From NCBI GenBank assembly GCA_021776825.1, contig JAJFFG010000107.1, positions 1-64,000 of the forward strand: a stretch of 64,000 bases of DNA, in the 5' to 3' direction. This document shows positions 53,101 through 61,541 of this stretch, piece after piece. The position numbers and the translations under genes were made by a program. The notes below the pieces were generated by a model. That model worked only from the letters and a program-made list of their open reading frames with translations, was not told the origin of the DNA and did not search any database. Source of the stretch: Planctomycetota bacterium. GTDB taxonomy: Bacteria > Planctomycetota > JAJSAM01 > JAJVHW01. Within the stretch, counting starts at the first letter, position 1. Each line of letters opens with the position of its first letter.

Positions 53101-54384
53101 AACCTCACGCGTGAACTCACGGACCGTCCGCTGCTGAACTCGCTTGAAGACGTCGACGCTGCCGAGATCTCGCGGTTCTCCGCTACGGATCGCGTGGCGG
53201 AGTCCGATCTCCTCAACGCGTACGGCCCCGGGCTCCATGTTCCCTCAGACGTGGCGCGAGTCTTGCTGGACGCTCGTGCGATGCGCGCTTCGAATGAGTC
53301 CGCGTTCAATCTGCAGGACGAGTGGGATGACTTGATTGGCGATCTCGCCGCGGATCGTAACCGAACTGAGAATGATGCCCTGGTGTGGGCGAAAATCACC
53401 GGTCGTATCCTCCTGGAGATCGGCTCTGTCGCCGTCGGCGTCGGCGCCGGTGCGTGGGTCACACGGCAACTTGCGGCCAGGCTCGGCAGCCACGTCTTCG
53501 CCCGGCTCGCGGGTTGGGTCGTGGCCGAGTCGATTCCGGAACTCGCGATCGGAGCGTTCGATGAGCTGACGAGTGAAGATCCCGACCTCCAACGCTTCGG
53601 TCGGTCAGTTGCGATCGGAATGCTGTTCTCCGCGGCCACGCTCGGCACGGGAAAGATCGCCGAGCGGAGCCGCCTAATGTTCCGCAAGCCCAGGCACCCA
53701 GGGCAGTCGGCGAGGCAGGGAGCTGTGTTTGAGTTCCTCGCGGACGCGAAACTCCGTGTGAACGCGCCGCCGGGAGCCGTGCTGGCGACCAGCGATATCG
53801 CCCGACCACGTCTTGAGCATCGGTACTTCGAAATTGGCGGGGACTTGTACGAGGTACCAGCTCGCGGATTCGATAACGTCACTCTCCGTCTCGGACCTGA
53901 CGGGGTCGTGCGCAGCCCGCTCGGGATCATCGAAATGAAGGGTGGCTTGGGAGAGATCACAGAAACGCGTATTCAAGGGACCGGATTTCGCAAGTCCAAG
54001 GTTGGCGATTCCCGCAAGCGAGAGGGTCCGGTAGAGTTCGACCAGAGACACTTCGAACTCGGACTCCGCGCGGTTCGCGAACCCGCGTTTGTCGGTCCGG
54101 ACCCGACCGGCGGCGCCGTCCACCTCGGAGAGGTCCTCGAAGCGCTGAAGGACCGTGCTCTAGTTGACAAGCAGTCACGCCGCTTGATACTCATCCGGCG
54201 AGAGCCCGCGAGTGTTTCAGACTCAGTAAGGAAGCTCTGGCAAAGCCAGTATGGGGTTGTGGACGAAGCGTTTGTAAGCGAGAAGGAGATCCTCAAGTGG
54301 GTCATCGGCGGCGGGCGGTTCAAACATTCGAACCTGATTGACAAGAAGTTCGCCGACACAGTGTTTGGACCGGCCGGCTTCTAG
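50131..54384 (+). CDS. Giant multidomain protein with a possible C-terminal PD-(D/E)xK nuclease
   Basis: A 1417-aa protein from a GTG with a weak ribosome-binding site; the frame is open back to the upstream TGA. Residues 60-200 hold two direct repeats of a ~85-residue unit (FGDSP ... GKLRQLAP ... SRS ... LGAE-QRL-GGR). A basic region, a coiled coil (about 490-545, KKRQLEQEVKGLESTVDKLK), a Cys-rich patch (CEHCKRPDSCPKPH, near 670), a poly-Lys run and then Gly (encoded with G9), and a long helical part follow. A Gly/Ala hydrophobic segment lies near 1095-1135. The C-terminal ~200 residues contain GIIEMKGG (Glu1268, Lys1270) after an acidic strand, as in PD-(D/E)xK nucleases. This resembles a delivered polymorphic toxin, with a possible immunity gene downstream; both are inferences. 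Confidence 0.68.
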   Translation: MAPAGLLHRVSATASAPSNALRGLGASTQVEDAQTLSLAPLIDIEPVRPPSPPPPGSSAAGLSIPFGDSPVANARFDAGFELPASTGKLRQLAPMRSVVPSRSSTLGAEIQRLMGGRRPGEVAVPAVGSHSPAGAAGSPQSAAFGDSPTPSARLDSGFSLPAPTGKLRQLAPTRSIGTSRSAALGAELQRLTGGRQPGDVRVSAPTHGGVARPTASPGSRPSAGSTAGAPSTDPLSGIRGRGGAASASPTGSGASSASRLAGALGALGAPAFAGRAGGKGGGGTSDFNKLVHGLANQLEGKNFGDGMPSKFTLIRDPDTSADPDNPMPLEDSVRGSLGEQGVKRAHEAAQRAVTERERNARRSERRAERRGPAWRRRDARNRRSDARKRARRRSLLSPTNRRAVGRENGRATQSAALKKIADLTAPPPPPTSSRPPLPKPRRGTSAYVFGRHGPKPLSIGSRADPDDASAGGKKKPSDSDRRKKRTVLGGQIKDGKAQTKKAIAAATQMIKGLKTEIKNTDDRDKKRQLEQEVKGLESTVDKLKDAGDTYHDAENKRVPGLIDGEDGAEAKTGEADKALAEATALLAFYAYLKQEVPSPPFFFPPMFGGLQLGEWALRMWRLWLQATGVVETVSSNITPEELPGPLLNLLGDLGVVPAGTDGSEPDVAAGCEHCKRPDSCPKPHKWVCTKTDRKEDPEKKKEKLKKKKKKKDGGGGGDPSGGGGNRTDGSVAGIDSGKTNSAQRASDESTETSEERIARVARDLLSRASSLDSAIADTIAATAGNAPNEAPSLSELARAVVKRSLQRLPENLQALFSDKLLRELTKRPEIRLRILRVLDDADRISLRDEWMVSELSELLERGREIDALEMAGLFAHELVTRSLKLEVAELEVAAEVLETVLESAGLPPARRLAAAYGANDDPLDRVLGAASLVKAGLSSRFGERSSGRAGELVTSALVNAVVEFSNAADGMPSLVADLLERSVDADLARRNLTRELTDRPLLNSLEDVDAAEISRFSATDRVAESDLLNAYGPGLHVPSDVARVLLDARAMRASNESAFNLQDEWDDLIGDLAADRNRTENDALVWAKITGRILLEIGSVAVGVGAGAWVTRQLAARLGSHVFARLAGWVVAESIPELAIGAFDELTSEDPDLQRFGRSVAIGMLFSAATLGTGKIAERSRLMFRKPRHPGQSARQGAVFEFLADAKLRVNAPPGAVLATSDIARPRLEHRYFEIGGDLYEVPARGFDNVTLRLGPDGVVRSPLGIIEMKGGLGEITETRIQGTGFRKSKVGDSRKREGPVEFDQRHFELGLRAVREPAFVGPDPTGGAVHLGEVLEALKDRALVDKQSRRLILIRREPASVSDSVRKLWQSQYGVVDEAFVSEKEILKWVIGGGRFKHSNLIDKKFADTVFGPAGF

Positions 54385-54599
54385 CGCGTGTGACGAGAGT
54401 GCTGCCGCTGTCCGCTCCCGTGGCCCACCGGAGAGCCACGCGTGAACTCGCGCATCGAGGAACCAAGCCGGGGCCGCGTGCGTTCGCCGTGCAGCTCAAC
54501 GCGGGGAGCGGCGCGGCGGTTCATTCGGTGCGAACCGTTGCGCCGGGAGTCTACGGTGAACTGTAGTCGGTTCGGACATCGACCGGCGGAGGGGCCGAG

Positions 54600-55460
54600 A
54601 TGCTCAGCACGACCTGGACAGGGCTAGACGCTCAGCGTTACGCAAAGGGCGGGTTCGACCCTCGGCTTCTCGGTCGAGTGGTTGTCGAGTCCGACTTCAT
54701 CGGTGCTCCGTCGTTCCTGTTCAAGGGGGTAGTTCACGCCTGGGTCGGTCTCGTCGTGTGGCCCGAGATGTTCCAGGTCGCGCAGCCGAGTGAGAGCGAG
54801 GCTCAACTCGCTGCCGGCGTGCGCTCGATCTACACGGGAATGGGGTGGGAGCAGCGCGTAGAGCAGCTCGATCCCAGCGCTCCGGTGCGGACGGGTGGCT
54901 CGGCGATGCGTGCGTCGTGGCGGTACACGCAGTTCGCCGTCGCTGGCGTCGTGCGGTCCGTGTTCCGCGAACTGGACGATGCATCGGGGCGTGAGGAGAG
55001 ATTCCGGCAGGCTGCGACATGGTGGGACTTGGCCGCGGAAGACGCCAAGTTGGAGTTCTGTGGTGATCTCGAATTCGCCCAATCGACCACACCGTACGAG
55101 CAGTCGATCTATCTTGAATATGTGTCGCGCGCCCTCAGCTCGCGGCTCATCGCAGAGCCTCGAGATGCGTGGCCCTGCGCCGCGGCACGCGTTCCAGACG
55201 TCGCATGGGGTCCCCAGCATTGGCTCCGAGAGCGTCGCGCGCTACGAGCGATCGCCATCGATGAGAACCGGAGAGACTCGATTGAGGATCTTCGAGCCCT
55301 GACAAGGGAGCAGAGCGACCGGAATTGGGGGCACGAAACCGGGCTCGGCACCGGCGACACGCCGCCTTCGGTACGGCTCCTACTTCGCTGCGGGGTTCTC
55401 GACCTGTGTCGACACGGCGATCTCGACTGGCGACGCGGCCTGGTGGAGACGTTGGCGTAG
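54600..55460 (+). CDS. Hypothetical protein, candidate immunity partner
   Basis: A 286-aa protein from an ATG with GGAGG upstream. It starts MLSTTWTGLDAQRYAKGGFD and is rich in Trp (VVHAWVGLVVWPEMF; RASWRYTQFAVAGVV; ATWWDLAAEDAKLEF; WGPQHWLRERRALRA). There is no signal peptide. Not assigned to a family. Its only functional hint is position: directly after the giant protein whose C-terminus may be a nuclease, where an immunity protein would be expected. It could equally be a further structural or assembly protein. Confidence 0.6.
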   Translation: MLSTTWTGLDAQRYAKGGFDPRLLGRVVVESDFIGAPSFLFKGVVHAWVGLVVWPEMFQVAQPSESEAQLAAGVRSIYTGMGWEQRVEQLDPSAPVRTGGSAMRASWRYTQFAVAGVVRSVFRELDDASGREERFRQAATWWDLAAEDAKLEFCGDLEFAQSTTPYEQSIYLEYVSRALSSRLIAEPRDAWPCAAARVPDVAWGPQHWLRERRALRAIAIDENRRDSIEDLRALTREQSDRNWGHETGLGTGDTPPSVRLLLRCGVLDLCRHGDLDWRRGLVETLA

Positions 55461-55613
55461 GTGGCCTCGGGAGATGACGAACGCAGCGAGGCTGGCGGGA
55501 ATCCTCGCTTGCTCATGGGATTGGGGACACTGGCATTCTGCGGTAACTGCGTGCGCCTCCGACTCCCCTCACTCGGATCGTTCATCGGATCGGCCCGGCG
55601 TAGAAGGCGGAGC
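55461..55613. other. Spacer between the immunity candidate and the glycosyltransferase
   Basis: The frame starting at the GTG 55461, directly after the preceding stop, stays open to 55727, but the first 50 codons read as random sequence. Only the last part may be translated. Confidence 0.35.
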
Positions 55614-55727
55614 ATGAGCCTCGCGTTGACAGCGAGCTCTCAGGGTGGTACTCGAGGCGCGGTAAACAGCACGCGCGTCTCCCCATCTGATCTTGATCGG
55701 CACGAGTTCACCGCGAGGGCGGTATGA
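55614..55727 (+). CDS. Possible 37-aa peptide overlapping the glycosyltransferase start
   Basis: MSLALTASSQGGTRGAVNST is followed by RVSPSDLDRHEFTARAV and a TGA that overlaps the next ATG (ATGA). GGCGGAG precedes the start at a short distance. It could be a leader that couples translation of the following gene. Too short to assign; may be chance. Confidence 0.35.
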   Translation: MSLALTASSQGGTRGAVNSTRVSPSDLDRHEFTARAV

Positions 55728-57505
55728 GCGCGACGAGGAGTTCGCAGGCGCCGCGACTCGGGCTGCTCACCTGCGTTTGGCAGCGAGTTGGCGTCGCGGA
55801 GTGCGTGCTCACACGCGCCGCGACGGTCGCTCGTCAGTCTCAGGCTGAACTCCTAGCCGTCGGGTCAGAGGGCGGCGCCCGGCGAGATCAAGTCACCGGG
55901 CTCGCGTGGGGCTACCTCCACGCGCAGAACGACCCTCTCGGCGCAAAGTGGAACGCGGGCATGGCCTCGCTTCGCGCGCTAGGCGTCGACGGCGTGCTCG
56001 TCCTCGGCTCGGACGACCTGATCAACGAAGGCCTGCTGTCCGCATGGCGGAGCGAACTGAAGGCCGGGACTCCCCTCGCCGGCCTGCTCGACCTGTTTGT
56101 CGTCCGCCGGGGAGACTCGCGCGCTTTGTACTGGCCGGGGTACCCCGAGGGTCCGCGTTTCGGCGAGACGGTCGGCGCCGGACGACTCCTCTCGGCCGAG
56201 CTCCTCGATCGCGTGGACTGGCGTCCCTGGCCGGACGAGGTCAACCGCGGTCTCGATGGCGCGATGATGACGAAACTGCGTCGCGTCGCTCCTGACCTGG
56301 TTGCGCGCGAACGTCGCGTCGGCATGCAAGCGATCGGTGCCGTCTTGGTCGACGTGAAGACAGATCCCGACGTTGACATGAACCACTGGTCCGCACTCGC
56401 CGAGAGCCCCGGAACGCAACTCATCGACCGCGAGCACGCACTTGGGTTTCTGCCGGAGGACGAGCGGGTCGAGATCGAGGCGCTCCTCGCGCCGGCGCCG
56501 GGACCGTACTGGGAGTCCCGCGAGCAGACGCGGATCAGCGCTGCCATCGTGATGCGTTGTGACGACGTGCTGCATCTCGAGGAGGCGGGGCGGTGCCTGA
56601 TGTCCATCAAGGGCCTCGTCGACGAGTGCGTCGTCGTGCTCGACGATCGGTCGATCGATGCGGCGGACGAGTTGCTCCGGGGTCTTGGCGCTTCGGTCCA
56701 TCGGCGTGCGTGGACGGACGACTTCTCGGCCGCCCGGAACGAGGCTGCCGGGCGCTGTCGCGGTGAGTGGATCCTCGTGATCGACCGCGACGAGGAACTG
56801 ATCGGACGCGACGCACTGCGAGAGGCGCTGGATCTCCACGGTGATGCGGCCGACGCGATCGCGGTCAACGTACACAGCTACAACGGCCGGCCGAGGCCGG
56901 AGACGATGGCGAGCGTGCGCGTCTACCGACGCGGCTGCGCAGAGTACCGATACCCGGTACACAACCAACTCGAGGGGTATCGCCGACTCCGGCAGTGCGA
57001 CGCCCGGATCGTGACGTCGTACACCGGACAGATGGACGCGCGCGCCCAGCGAGCGCTCCCCATGCTGGAGAAGCTCATCCAGGAATCTCCCGAGGATCCG
57101 CATGGGCACTACTTCCTGGCGCGGACGTACGCGGCCATCGGCGACGCGGCGCGCGCGATCGAGCACGCTCGTCGCTGTACCGATCTCGCGCCGGACACAC
57201 CAGCCTACGCAGGTAGCTGGGTGTGGGTCGTCGCGATGACGCTCCAGCGCCAAGGTCCTGACGCGGCGGAGAAGGAACTTGCCGAGGCGCTCCGTCATCA
57301 TCCCGAGCTACCTGACCTTCGGTATCTGCAGGTCGTGACGGCGTCCTGGAGATGGGCGATGACCATGGCCGACACGCCCGTGCCGTATGCGTTCGTGCCG
57401 AGCCAGTGGGGCGAGCAGTTCCAGCACCTGCCTGCTGCGGCGAAGCTGCTCGGAATGCCATTCTCGTTCGAGACAATCGGCGACGGCGACGATGCGGGCG
57501 GCTGA
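55724..57505 (+). CDS. Family-2 glycosyltransferase with extra N-terminal domain and TPR tail
   Basis: A 593-aa protein in three parts. Residues 1-265 are a separate glycosyltransferase-like or nucleotide-binding domain (APRLGLLTCVWQRVGVAECV; GVDGVLVLGSDDLINEGLLS). Residues about 270-420 are a GT2 domain of the WaaE/SunS type: ISAAIVMRCDDVLHLEEA, ECVVVLDDRSID (first acidic motif) and ILVIDRDEELI with the D-x-D-like DRDE. Residues about 440-560 are TPR-like (EDPHGHYFLARTYAAIGDAA; ARAIEHARRCTDLAPDTPA). Such enzymes add sugars to lipids, peptides or surface proteins. With the methyltransferase next to it, a likely job is modifying the element's own surface proteins or products. Confidence 0.85.
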   Translation: MSATRSSQAPRLGLLTCVWQRVGVAECVLTRAATVARQSQAELLAVGSEGGARRDQVTGLAWGYLHAQNDPLGAKWNAGMASLRALGVDGVLVLGSDDLINEGLLSAWRSELKAGTPLAGLLDLFVVRRGDSRALYWPGYPEGPRFGETVGAGRLLSAELLDRVDWRPWPDEVNRGLDGAMMTKLRRVAPDLVARERRVGMQAIGAVLVDVKTDPDVDMNHWSALAESPGTQLIDREHALGFLPEDERVEIEALLAPAPGPYWESREQTRISAAIVMRCDDVLHLEEAGRCLMSIKGLVDECVVVLDDRSIDAADELLRGLGASVHRRAWTDDFSAARNEAAGRCRGEWILVIDRDEELIGRDALREALDLHGDAADAIAVNVHSYNGRPRPETMASVRVYRRGCAEYRYPVHNQLEGYRRLRQCDARIVTSYTGQMDARAQRALPMLEKLIQESPEDPHGHYFLARTYAAIGDAARAIEHARRCTDLAPDTPAYAGSWVWVVAMTLQRQGPDAAEKELAEALRHHPELPDLRYLQVVTASWRWAMTMADTPVPYAFVPSQWGEQFQHLPAAAKLLGMPFSFETIGDGDDAGG

Positions 57506-57563
57506 GCAGTGAGCTGCTGCGCAACAGCGGCCCGCCGACCCGGATCGTCGTGCGGCGTCCGTC

Positions 57564-58148
57564 ATGGGTGAGCTGAGACCGCGGGAGTGGTACGACGCGG
57601 CGTACGCGCGGAGCGATGCCTACCGACTCTCTGCCGCGCAGGCGCCGTGGGCGACGCTTTGGCGCGCAACGCTCCAACGCGTACCGGACGGGGCGCGTGT
57701 CCTCGACATTGGGTGCGGACCCGGCCACCTCGCAGAACTCTGGGCGGCTGACGGGCGCGACGGCGTGTGGTGTGGCGTCGACTTCTCAGAGGTGGCCATC
57801 GTCGCAGCGCGGCGGCGCGCGCCCAGGGCGGAGTTCGTGTGCGCCGACGTGTTCTCCGATGGGGGAGAGCTACTCGACGGCGACTTCACATGCTTCGTGG
57901 CAACGGAGTTCCTCGAGCACGTGGACGACGACCTAGGGCTCCTCGCGCGCCTTCCACCCGATCGCGAGGTCGTCGTCACGCTCCCGTCGAAGGACTCGGC
58001 CGGCCACGTTCGGCACTTCAACTCCATGGCGCAGGTGCGTGCGCGCTACGAACGCGCGATCGAGATCGAAGAAGCCGTGCGCATCGACCAGTGGTTCCTG
58101 GTAGCGGGACACACGCCGGCTTGCCGATCACGGGGTGCATCGTGCTGA
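57564..58148 (+). CDS. Class I SAM-dependent methyltransferase
   Basis: A 194-aa methyltransferase. Motif I is VLDIGCGPGHLAEL (about 46-59); the acidic SAM-ribose strand is WCGVDFSE; and CFVATEFLEHVDDD (about 110-123) is the motif IV/V region, in the style of small-molecule or sugar methyltransferases. It ends soon after FNSMAQVRARYERA, somewhat short for the family but not truncated in the core. It lies 58 bp after the glycosyltransferase on the same strand, suggesting the two act on one product. Confidence 0.88.
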   Translation: MGELRPREWYDAAYARSDAYRLSAAQAPWATLWRATLQRVPDGARVLDIGCGPGHLAELWAADGRDGVWCGVDFSEVAIVAARRRAPRAEFVCADVFSDGGELLDGDFTCFVATEFLEHVDDDLGLLARLPPDREVVVTLPSKDSAGHVRHFNSMAQVRARYERAIEIEEAVRIDQWFLVAGHTPACRSRGASC

Positions 58149-58311
58149 ATCTCGGCGTGGCGACGTGGCTCAAGCAAGAGGTAAGATCGGCGCCGGCGTG
58201 GGCTCCGGTACACGTGCTGCGGCGGGTGCCGCGCCGGAGTCTGCGCGACAGCGGCTCCGCGCCTCTTCAGCGAGTCACGCGTCAGGCCGCCCACGAGACC
58301 GGAGGCCGTCG

Positions 58312-59685
58312 ATGGGGTTGACACATCGTCTCGCTCTGACGTCGCTCGGACTGCTCGCAGTTCTCGCGGTCAACACAGGTGCTCTCGCCGCGTCCGGCGA
58401 GTACTCCGCGGTACTCGACACCGGCGTGCGGTGCGTCGACGGCACGCACACGCTGCGCGGGGAGAGCGGGTTCCTCGGTGATCTGACTCTTACGGTCGAC
58501 GCCCGAGGACGTGTCTCCGGGACGCTGAGTTCGCTCGGCGCGATCGAGCCGGTCACTGGCAAGCTCTCGGTCCGCTCCTGGGGGCAGAAGCTCTCGATCA
58601 AGGGCGGAAGCGGGCGCACGAGCTTCAAGTACGTTGCGTTCGGCGCCGGCGCGGATCTGGTCGGCAGGTTCAAGGACCGAGGGACGTACTTCTCCGGCCG
58701 GACCGAGGCGACCCTCGATCTCTCGTCCGCGCCGTCGAACTCAGTCGAGTTCTCCGTTGAGCTGGAGACGCTCTCGCCCGTTGCCGCACTAGGAAGTGGC
58801 GAGGCGACGGTCTGTGCTCGGAACATCACGACCCTCGGGCTCATGCGTCGCGGGCGCGCCGACAAGCTCCTGGTCGAGGGCGAGCGCTTCCGCTTCAAGG
58901 GGAAGGGAGCGCTCACCGACGACGCGCTGATTCTCACGTCGTGGAAGATCAAGACACACGGGATCTCGCTTCGGGGAGTCGGCGGGACGGTCGCGCGTCA
59001 ACCGCTAGCGCCTGACGTCCTACTCCTCACGGTGAGCGGACACGGGGTGTTCATCGACCCGTACCTCGGCGAGGCGTATGGCCCTGCGCTGACAGCAGCG
59101 ATCGCCGCCGAAGGCGAGCGCGTCGAGGAGTTCGACTTCCGCGACGCTGGCACGTCAAGCAGCGGCGACGGCTACACCGGACTGCTCGAGACGCTGCGGT
59201 TCGCTCGGGACGCGTGGGTCGTCGGACGCGCGAACCCAACGCGCGTCGTGATTGTCGCCCATAGCCACGGCGGGGTCTGGGCCCACGCCGCGCTCTTCGC
59301 TGTCCCCGATCTCCCCGTGACGGCTCTGATCGACCTGGATACGAACTCCTGCAACTGGAACTTCGTCGGTCATGCCCACCCGTCGAGCACGGGCAATCCT
59401 GTAAGTGCGTTCTTGATCGGCGAGACCCGCTTCGACGCCGAGGACGTTGTGCCGACGAGCGTGCAGTTTGCGCTCGAGGTGCAGTCCACCAGCACGTGCC
59501 CGACTCTCCCGCCGGAGCCCTTCGATGACGCCACGAACGTCCGGCCGGACGGGTCACAAGGCATTGACGCGGGCCTCTACGTGTTCCAGGCGAGCGAGGG
59601 CCACACAGCGGTCGACGAGACCACCGGTTCGACGTATCCCGTTGTTCGGGACTGGCTCTTGGATGTGCTCGCGTTCACGCGGTAG
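58312..59685 (+). CDS. Secreted alpha/beta-hydrolase-like protein
   Basis: A 457-aa protein with a clear Sec signal peptide (LALTSLGLLAVLAVNTGALA, cleavage near residue 27). Residues about 30-225 are beta-strand-rich and of unknown type (LTLTVDARGRVSGTLSSLG; FSVELETLSPVAALGSG). The second half carries VVIVAHSHGGVWAHA (about 315-329), a nucleophile elbow (H-S-H-G) as in lipases/esterases, with PDVLLLTVSGHGVF before it and a late GHTAVDETTG that could supply the His. The ATG at 58312 is chosen by GGAGG 6 bases upstream. An exported hydrolase in this cassette suggests action on surface lipids or on another cell. Confidence 0.8.
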   Translation: MGLTHRLALTSLGLLAVLAVNTGALAASGEYSAVLDTGVRCVDGTHTLRGESGFLGDLTLTVDARGRVSGTLSSLGAIEPVTGKLSVRSWGQKLSIKGGSGRTSFKYVAFGAGADLVGRFKDRGTYFSGRTEATLDLSSAPSNSVEFSVELETLSPVAALGSGEATVCARNITTLGLMRRGRADKLLVEGERFRFKGKGALTDDALILTSWKIKTHGISLRGVGGTVARQPLAPDVLLLTVSGHGVFIDPYLGEAYGPALTAAIAAEGERVEEFDFRDAGTSSSGDGYTGLLETLRFARDAWVVGRANPTRVVIVAHSHGGVWAHAALFAVPDLPVTALIDLDTNSCNWNFVGHAHPSSTGNPVSAFLIGETRFDAEDVVPTSVQFALEVQSTSTCPTLPPEPFDDATNVRPDGSQGIDAGLYVFQASEGHTAVDETTGSTYPVVRDWLLDVLAFTR

Positions 59686-59696
59686 TAGCGTGTTCC

Positions 59697-59714
59697 GGCG
59701 GAAAGCCGCCTTCC
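59697..59714 (+). terminator. Short hairpin after the hydrolase gene
   Basis: GGCGG-AAAG-CCGCC followed by TTCC, 12 bp past the stop codon. A small stem; weak terminator candidate. Confidence 0.35.
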
Positions 59715-59736
59715 TATCCGGCGCCCGTACGGGGTG

Positions 59737-60465
59737 ATGGAGATGAACTGGTCCGCATGACGTGCGGCCTCGCTGGCCGGCTGGGTACTCGTCACGGGAC
59801 TGGAAGGCGTATTCGCCAACGCGTTCGACGTCGGTCCCGAGCTCGCCCGACTCGTTGCACGCCACCTCGCAGAGAACGCGCGGGCCGAGGGGGTAACCCT
59901 CACCGACGGCCAGGAGCGAGCCCTGAAGCGCGCCGCGGAGCGCTTCTCCCGACGGCTCGATGCGAGCCCGCTTGGACTACCCCAGCAGTTCGACGACCAG
60001 TCGATCTGGAGCGAGTTCTTGGAGGCGCCACAGTTCACGATGTCACTGCACGCCTCCGAGCGTCAGGCGTTCTGCGCGCTCTTCTTCGCGTTCGAGAACT
60101 TCGTCACCGGCGTGGCGATGCAGTACGCCAACGCTCGGAATCGGCCGAGGGGGTGGAAGAGCATCGAGAAGCTCTTCGCGAAGGCGTTCGCTCCCTTACG
60201 GGACCGGTCAGTTCAGCGGAGTTGCCTTGGCGACAGGGTCATCCTCGCTGCGCGGCACATGCGCGACGCAATCGCCCACCGCGGCGGCCGTGCCAACGTA
60301 GCAACGAACGGGTTTCCAGAGATCGAGGTCGCAGCTGACGGGACGATAGTGGTCGGGGCCGCGAGCACCTGGGCACTGTACGAGACGCTCGTGCCGGCGG
60401 TGCTCGGGCTGCTACGGGCGTCGAGGCGACTCGAGTCCGCCACGCAGCCCCGCGTCGGCGAGTGA
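59737..60465 (+). pseudogene. HEPN-like protein with an in-frame TGA near the start
   Basis: In one frame the sequence reads ATG GAG ATG AAC TGG TCC GCA TGA, then continues uninterrupted for 234 codons from RAASLAGWVLVTGLEGVFAN to the stop at 60463. No ATG, GTG or TTG occurs in that frame between the TGA (59758) and TTG at 60019. The C-terminal half has SLHASERQAFCALFFAFENF and ARHMRDAIAHRGGR, whose R-x4-H (RDAIAH) is the hallmark of HEPN RNase/toxin domains. The gene may be inactivated by the TGA, read through it (context TGA C), or start at a rare CTG (59773). No nucleotidyltransferase antitoxin gene is next to it. Confidence 0.55.
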
Positions 60466-60889
60466 CGCTTGTGCGCAGATCGGGAGGGGCGTCCGCGGTC
60501 CCACTCGGTACGTCACGAGAGTCTCTCGTGCTTGACCTGAGGCACGGTTGGCGTCAGTTCGATGATGCGAACCTCCAGAGACGCCGCTGCCACGAGCCGC
60601 CGACGAGGCACCTGAAGCGCTCATGGCGTCTCTTCCTCCCACGGGAGCGATGAGACTCGCTCGCGTGGGACCGGGCTCGCTCCAGTGCGTTCTGGGCCGC
60701 GCCCCGGGCCTCGGAGACGACGCCGCCGTTTGAGTTCAGCTAGTTCGACGTGTCGATCGGAGACGCGCGTCACGTCCGCTGAGAGATCTCGCGGGACCTG
60801 AGCCGCACTCAAGCGCACGAGTTCGAGGCACCTCGGACTCGCCCAGGTCTGCGACGATCGATGCGCGCACCTCCGCGCGTTGCAGTTCG
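60466..60889. other. Intergenic region, no gene seen
   Basis: About 420 bp between the HEPN-like gene and a convergent gene. It contains a compact hairpin CACGAGAG-T-CTCTCGTG (60514-60530), perhaps a terminator. Frames on both strands look non-coding. Confidence 0.5.
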
Positions 60890-61471
60890 CTACCCATCAG
60901 CCTGCGATGGCGTCTCGGCAATCTCGCGGCTGTGCGACTCTCGCGGGGGTGTCGATGTCCGTCTGATCCCCGAACGAGTCGAGTCGTCGGGAGCCGTCCA
61001 ACAGACGAACGCATCTCCGGTCGGGGCTCCGTCGAATGTGTACGTGCGAAGCAGCACGCGCGCAGCGTATCCAGCGGAATCGGTCTCGATGACGAAGCGC
61101 GCCAGCGTCGGGACGTCGAACAGATACCGCTGACAGACCCTGAACTCCGTGTGCGTTGCGAGGCGCCGCGATGCGAGGGACGCCTCGGCGTCACCGTGGA
61201 AGAACCGGACTGGACGCCCGTCGATCAGGAAGGTGAAGTTGGCGGACGCGTCGATGACTGTCAGCCAGTCGACGAGCCGTTCCTGTTCGCGGATCTTGAA
61301 GCACGATCGCGTCCAGGATTGGAACCCGATGACTGTCGCGTTGTCGCCCTCACCCGGCTGCGCCTGCGCTTGTGCCGCGTCGCGCGTCTCGGCAAGCAGC
61401 CGTGCAACGATCTGCACGTGATCGACGTCGAGGCCATCCGGCCGGCGATCAGTCGGGGGGCGCGCAACCAT
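60890..61471 (-). CDS. Hypothetical protein divergent from the DUF6119 gene
   Basis: A 193-aa protein from the ATG at 61471 (MVARPPTDRRPDGLDVDHVQ); a GTG six codons upstream is also possible, and neither has a strong ribosome-binding site. The body is globular with alternating strands and helices (ASANFTFLIDGRPVRFFHGD; LATHTEFRVCQRYLFDVPTL; TDSAGYAARVLLRTYTFDG). The last 20 residues are polar. No family recognised. Its start lies 70 bp from the DUF6119-type gene in the opposite direction, so the two probably share control and may be partners. Confidence 0.58.
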   Translation of the reverse strand: MVARPPTDRRPDGLDVDHVQIVARLLAETRDAAQAQAQPGEGDNATVIGFQSWTRSCFKIREQERLVDWLTVIDASANFTFLIDGRPVRFFHGDAEASLASRRLATHTEFRVCQRYLFDVPTLARFVIETDSAGYAARVLLRTYTFDGAPTGDAFVCWTAPDDSTRSGIRRTSTPPRESHSREIAETPSQADG

Positions 61472-61541
61472 GGCGACACGATAGACCACGGCTACGACAC
61501 GCGCCTCGACGCGGGATGACTGGAGCAGCGTACCGTGACGT

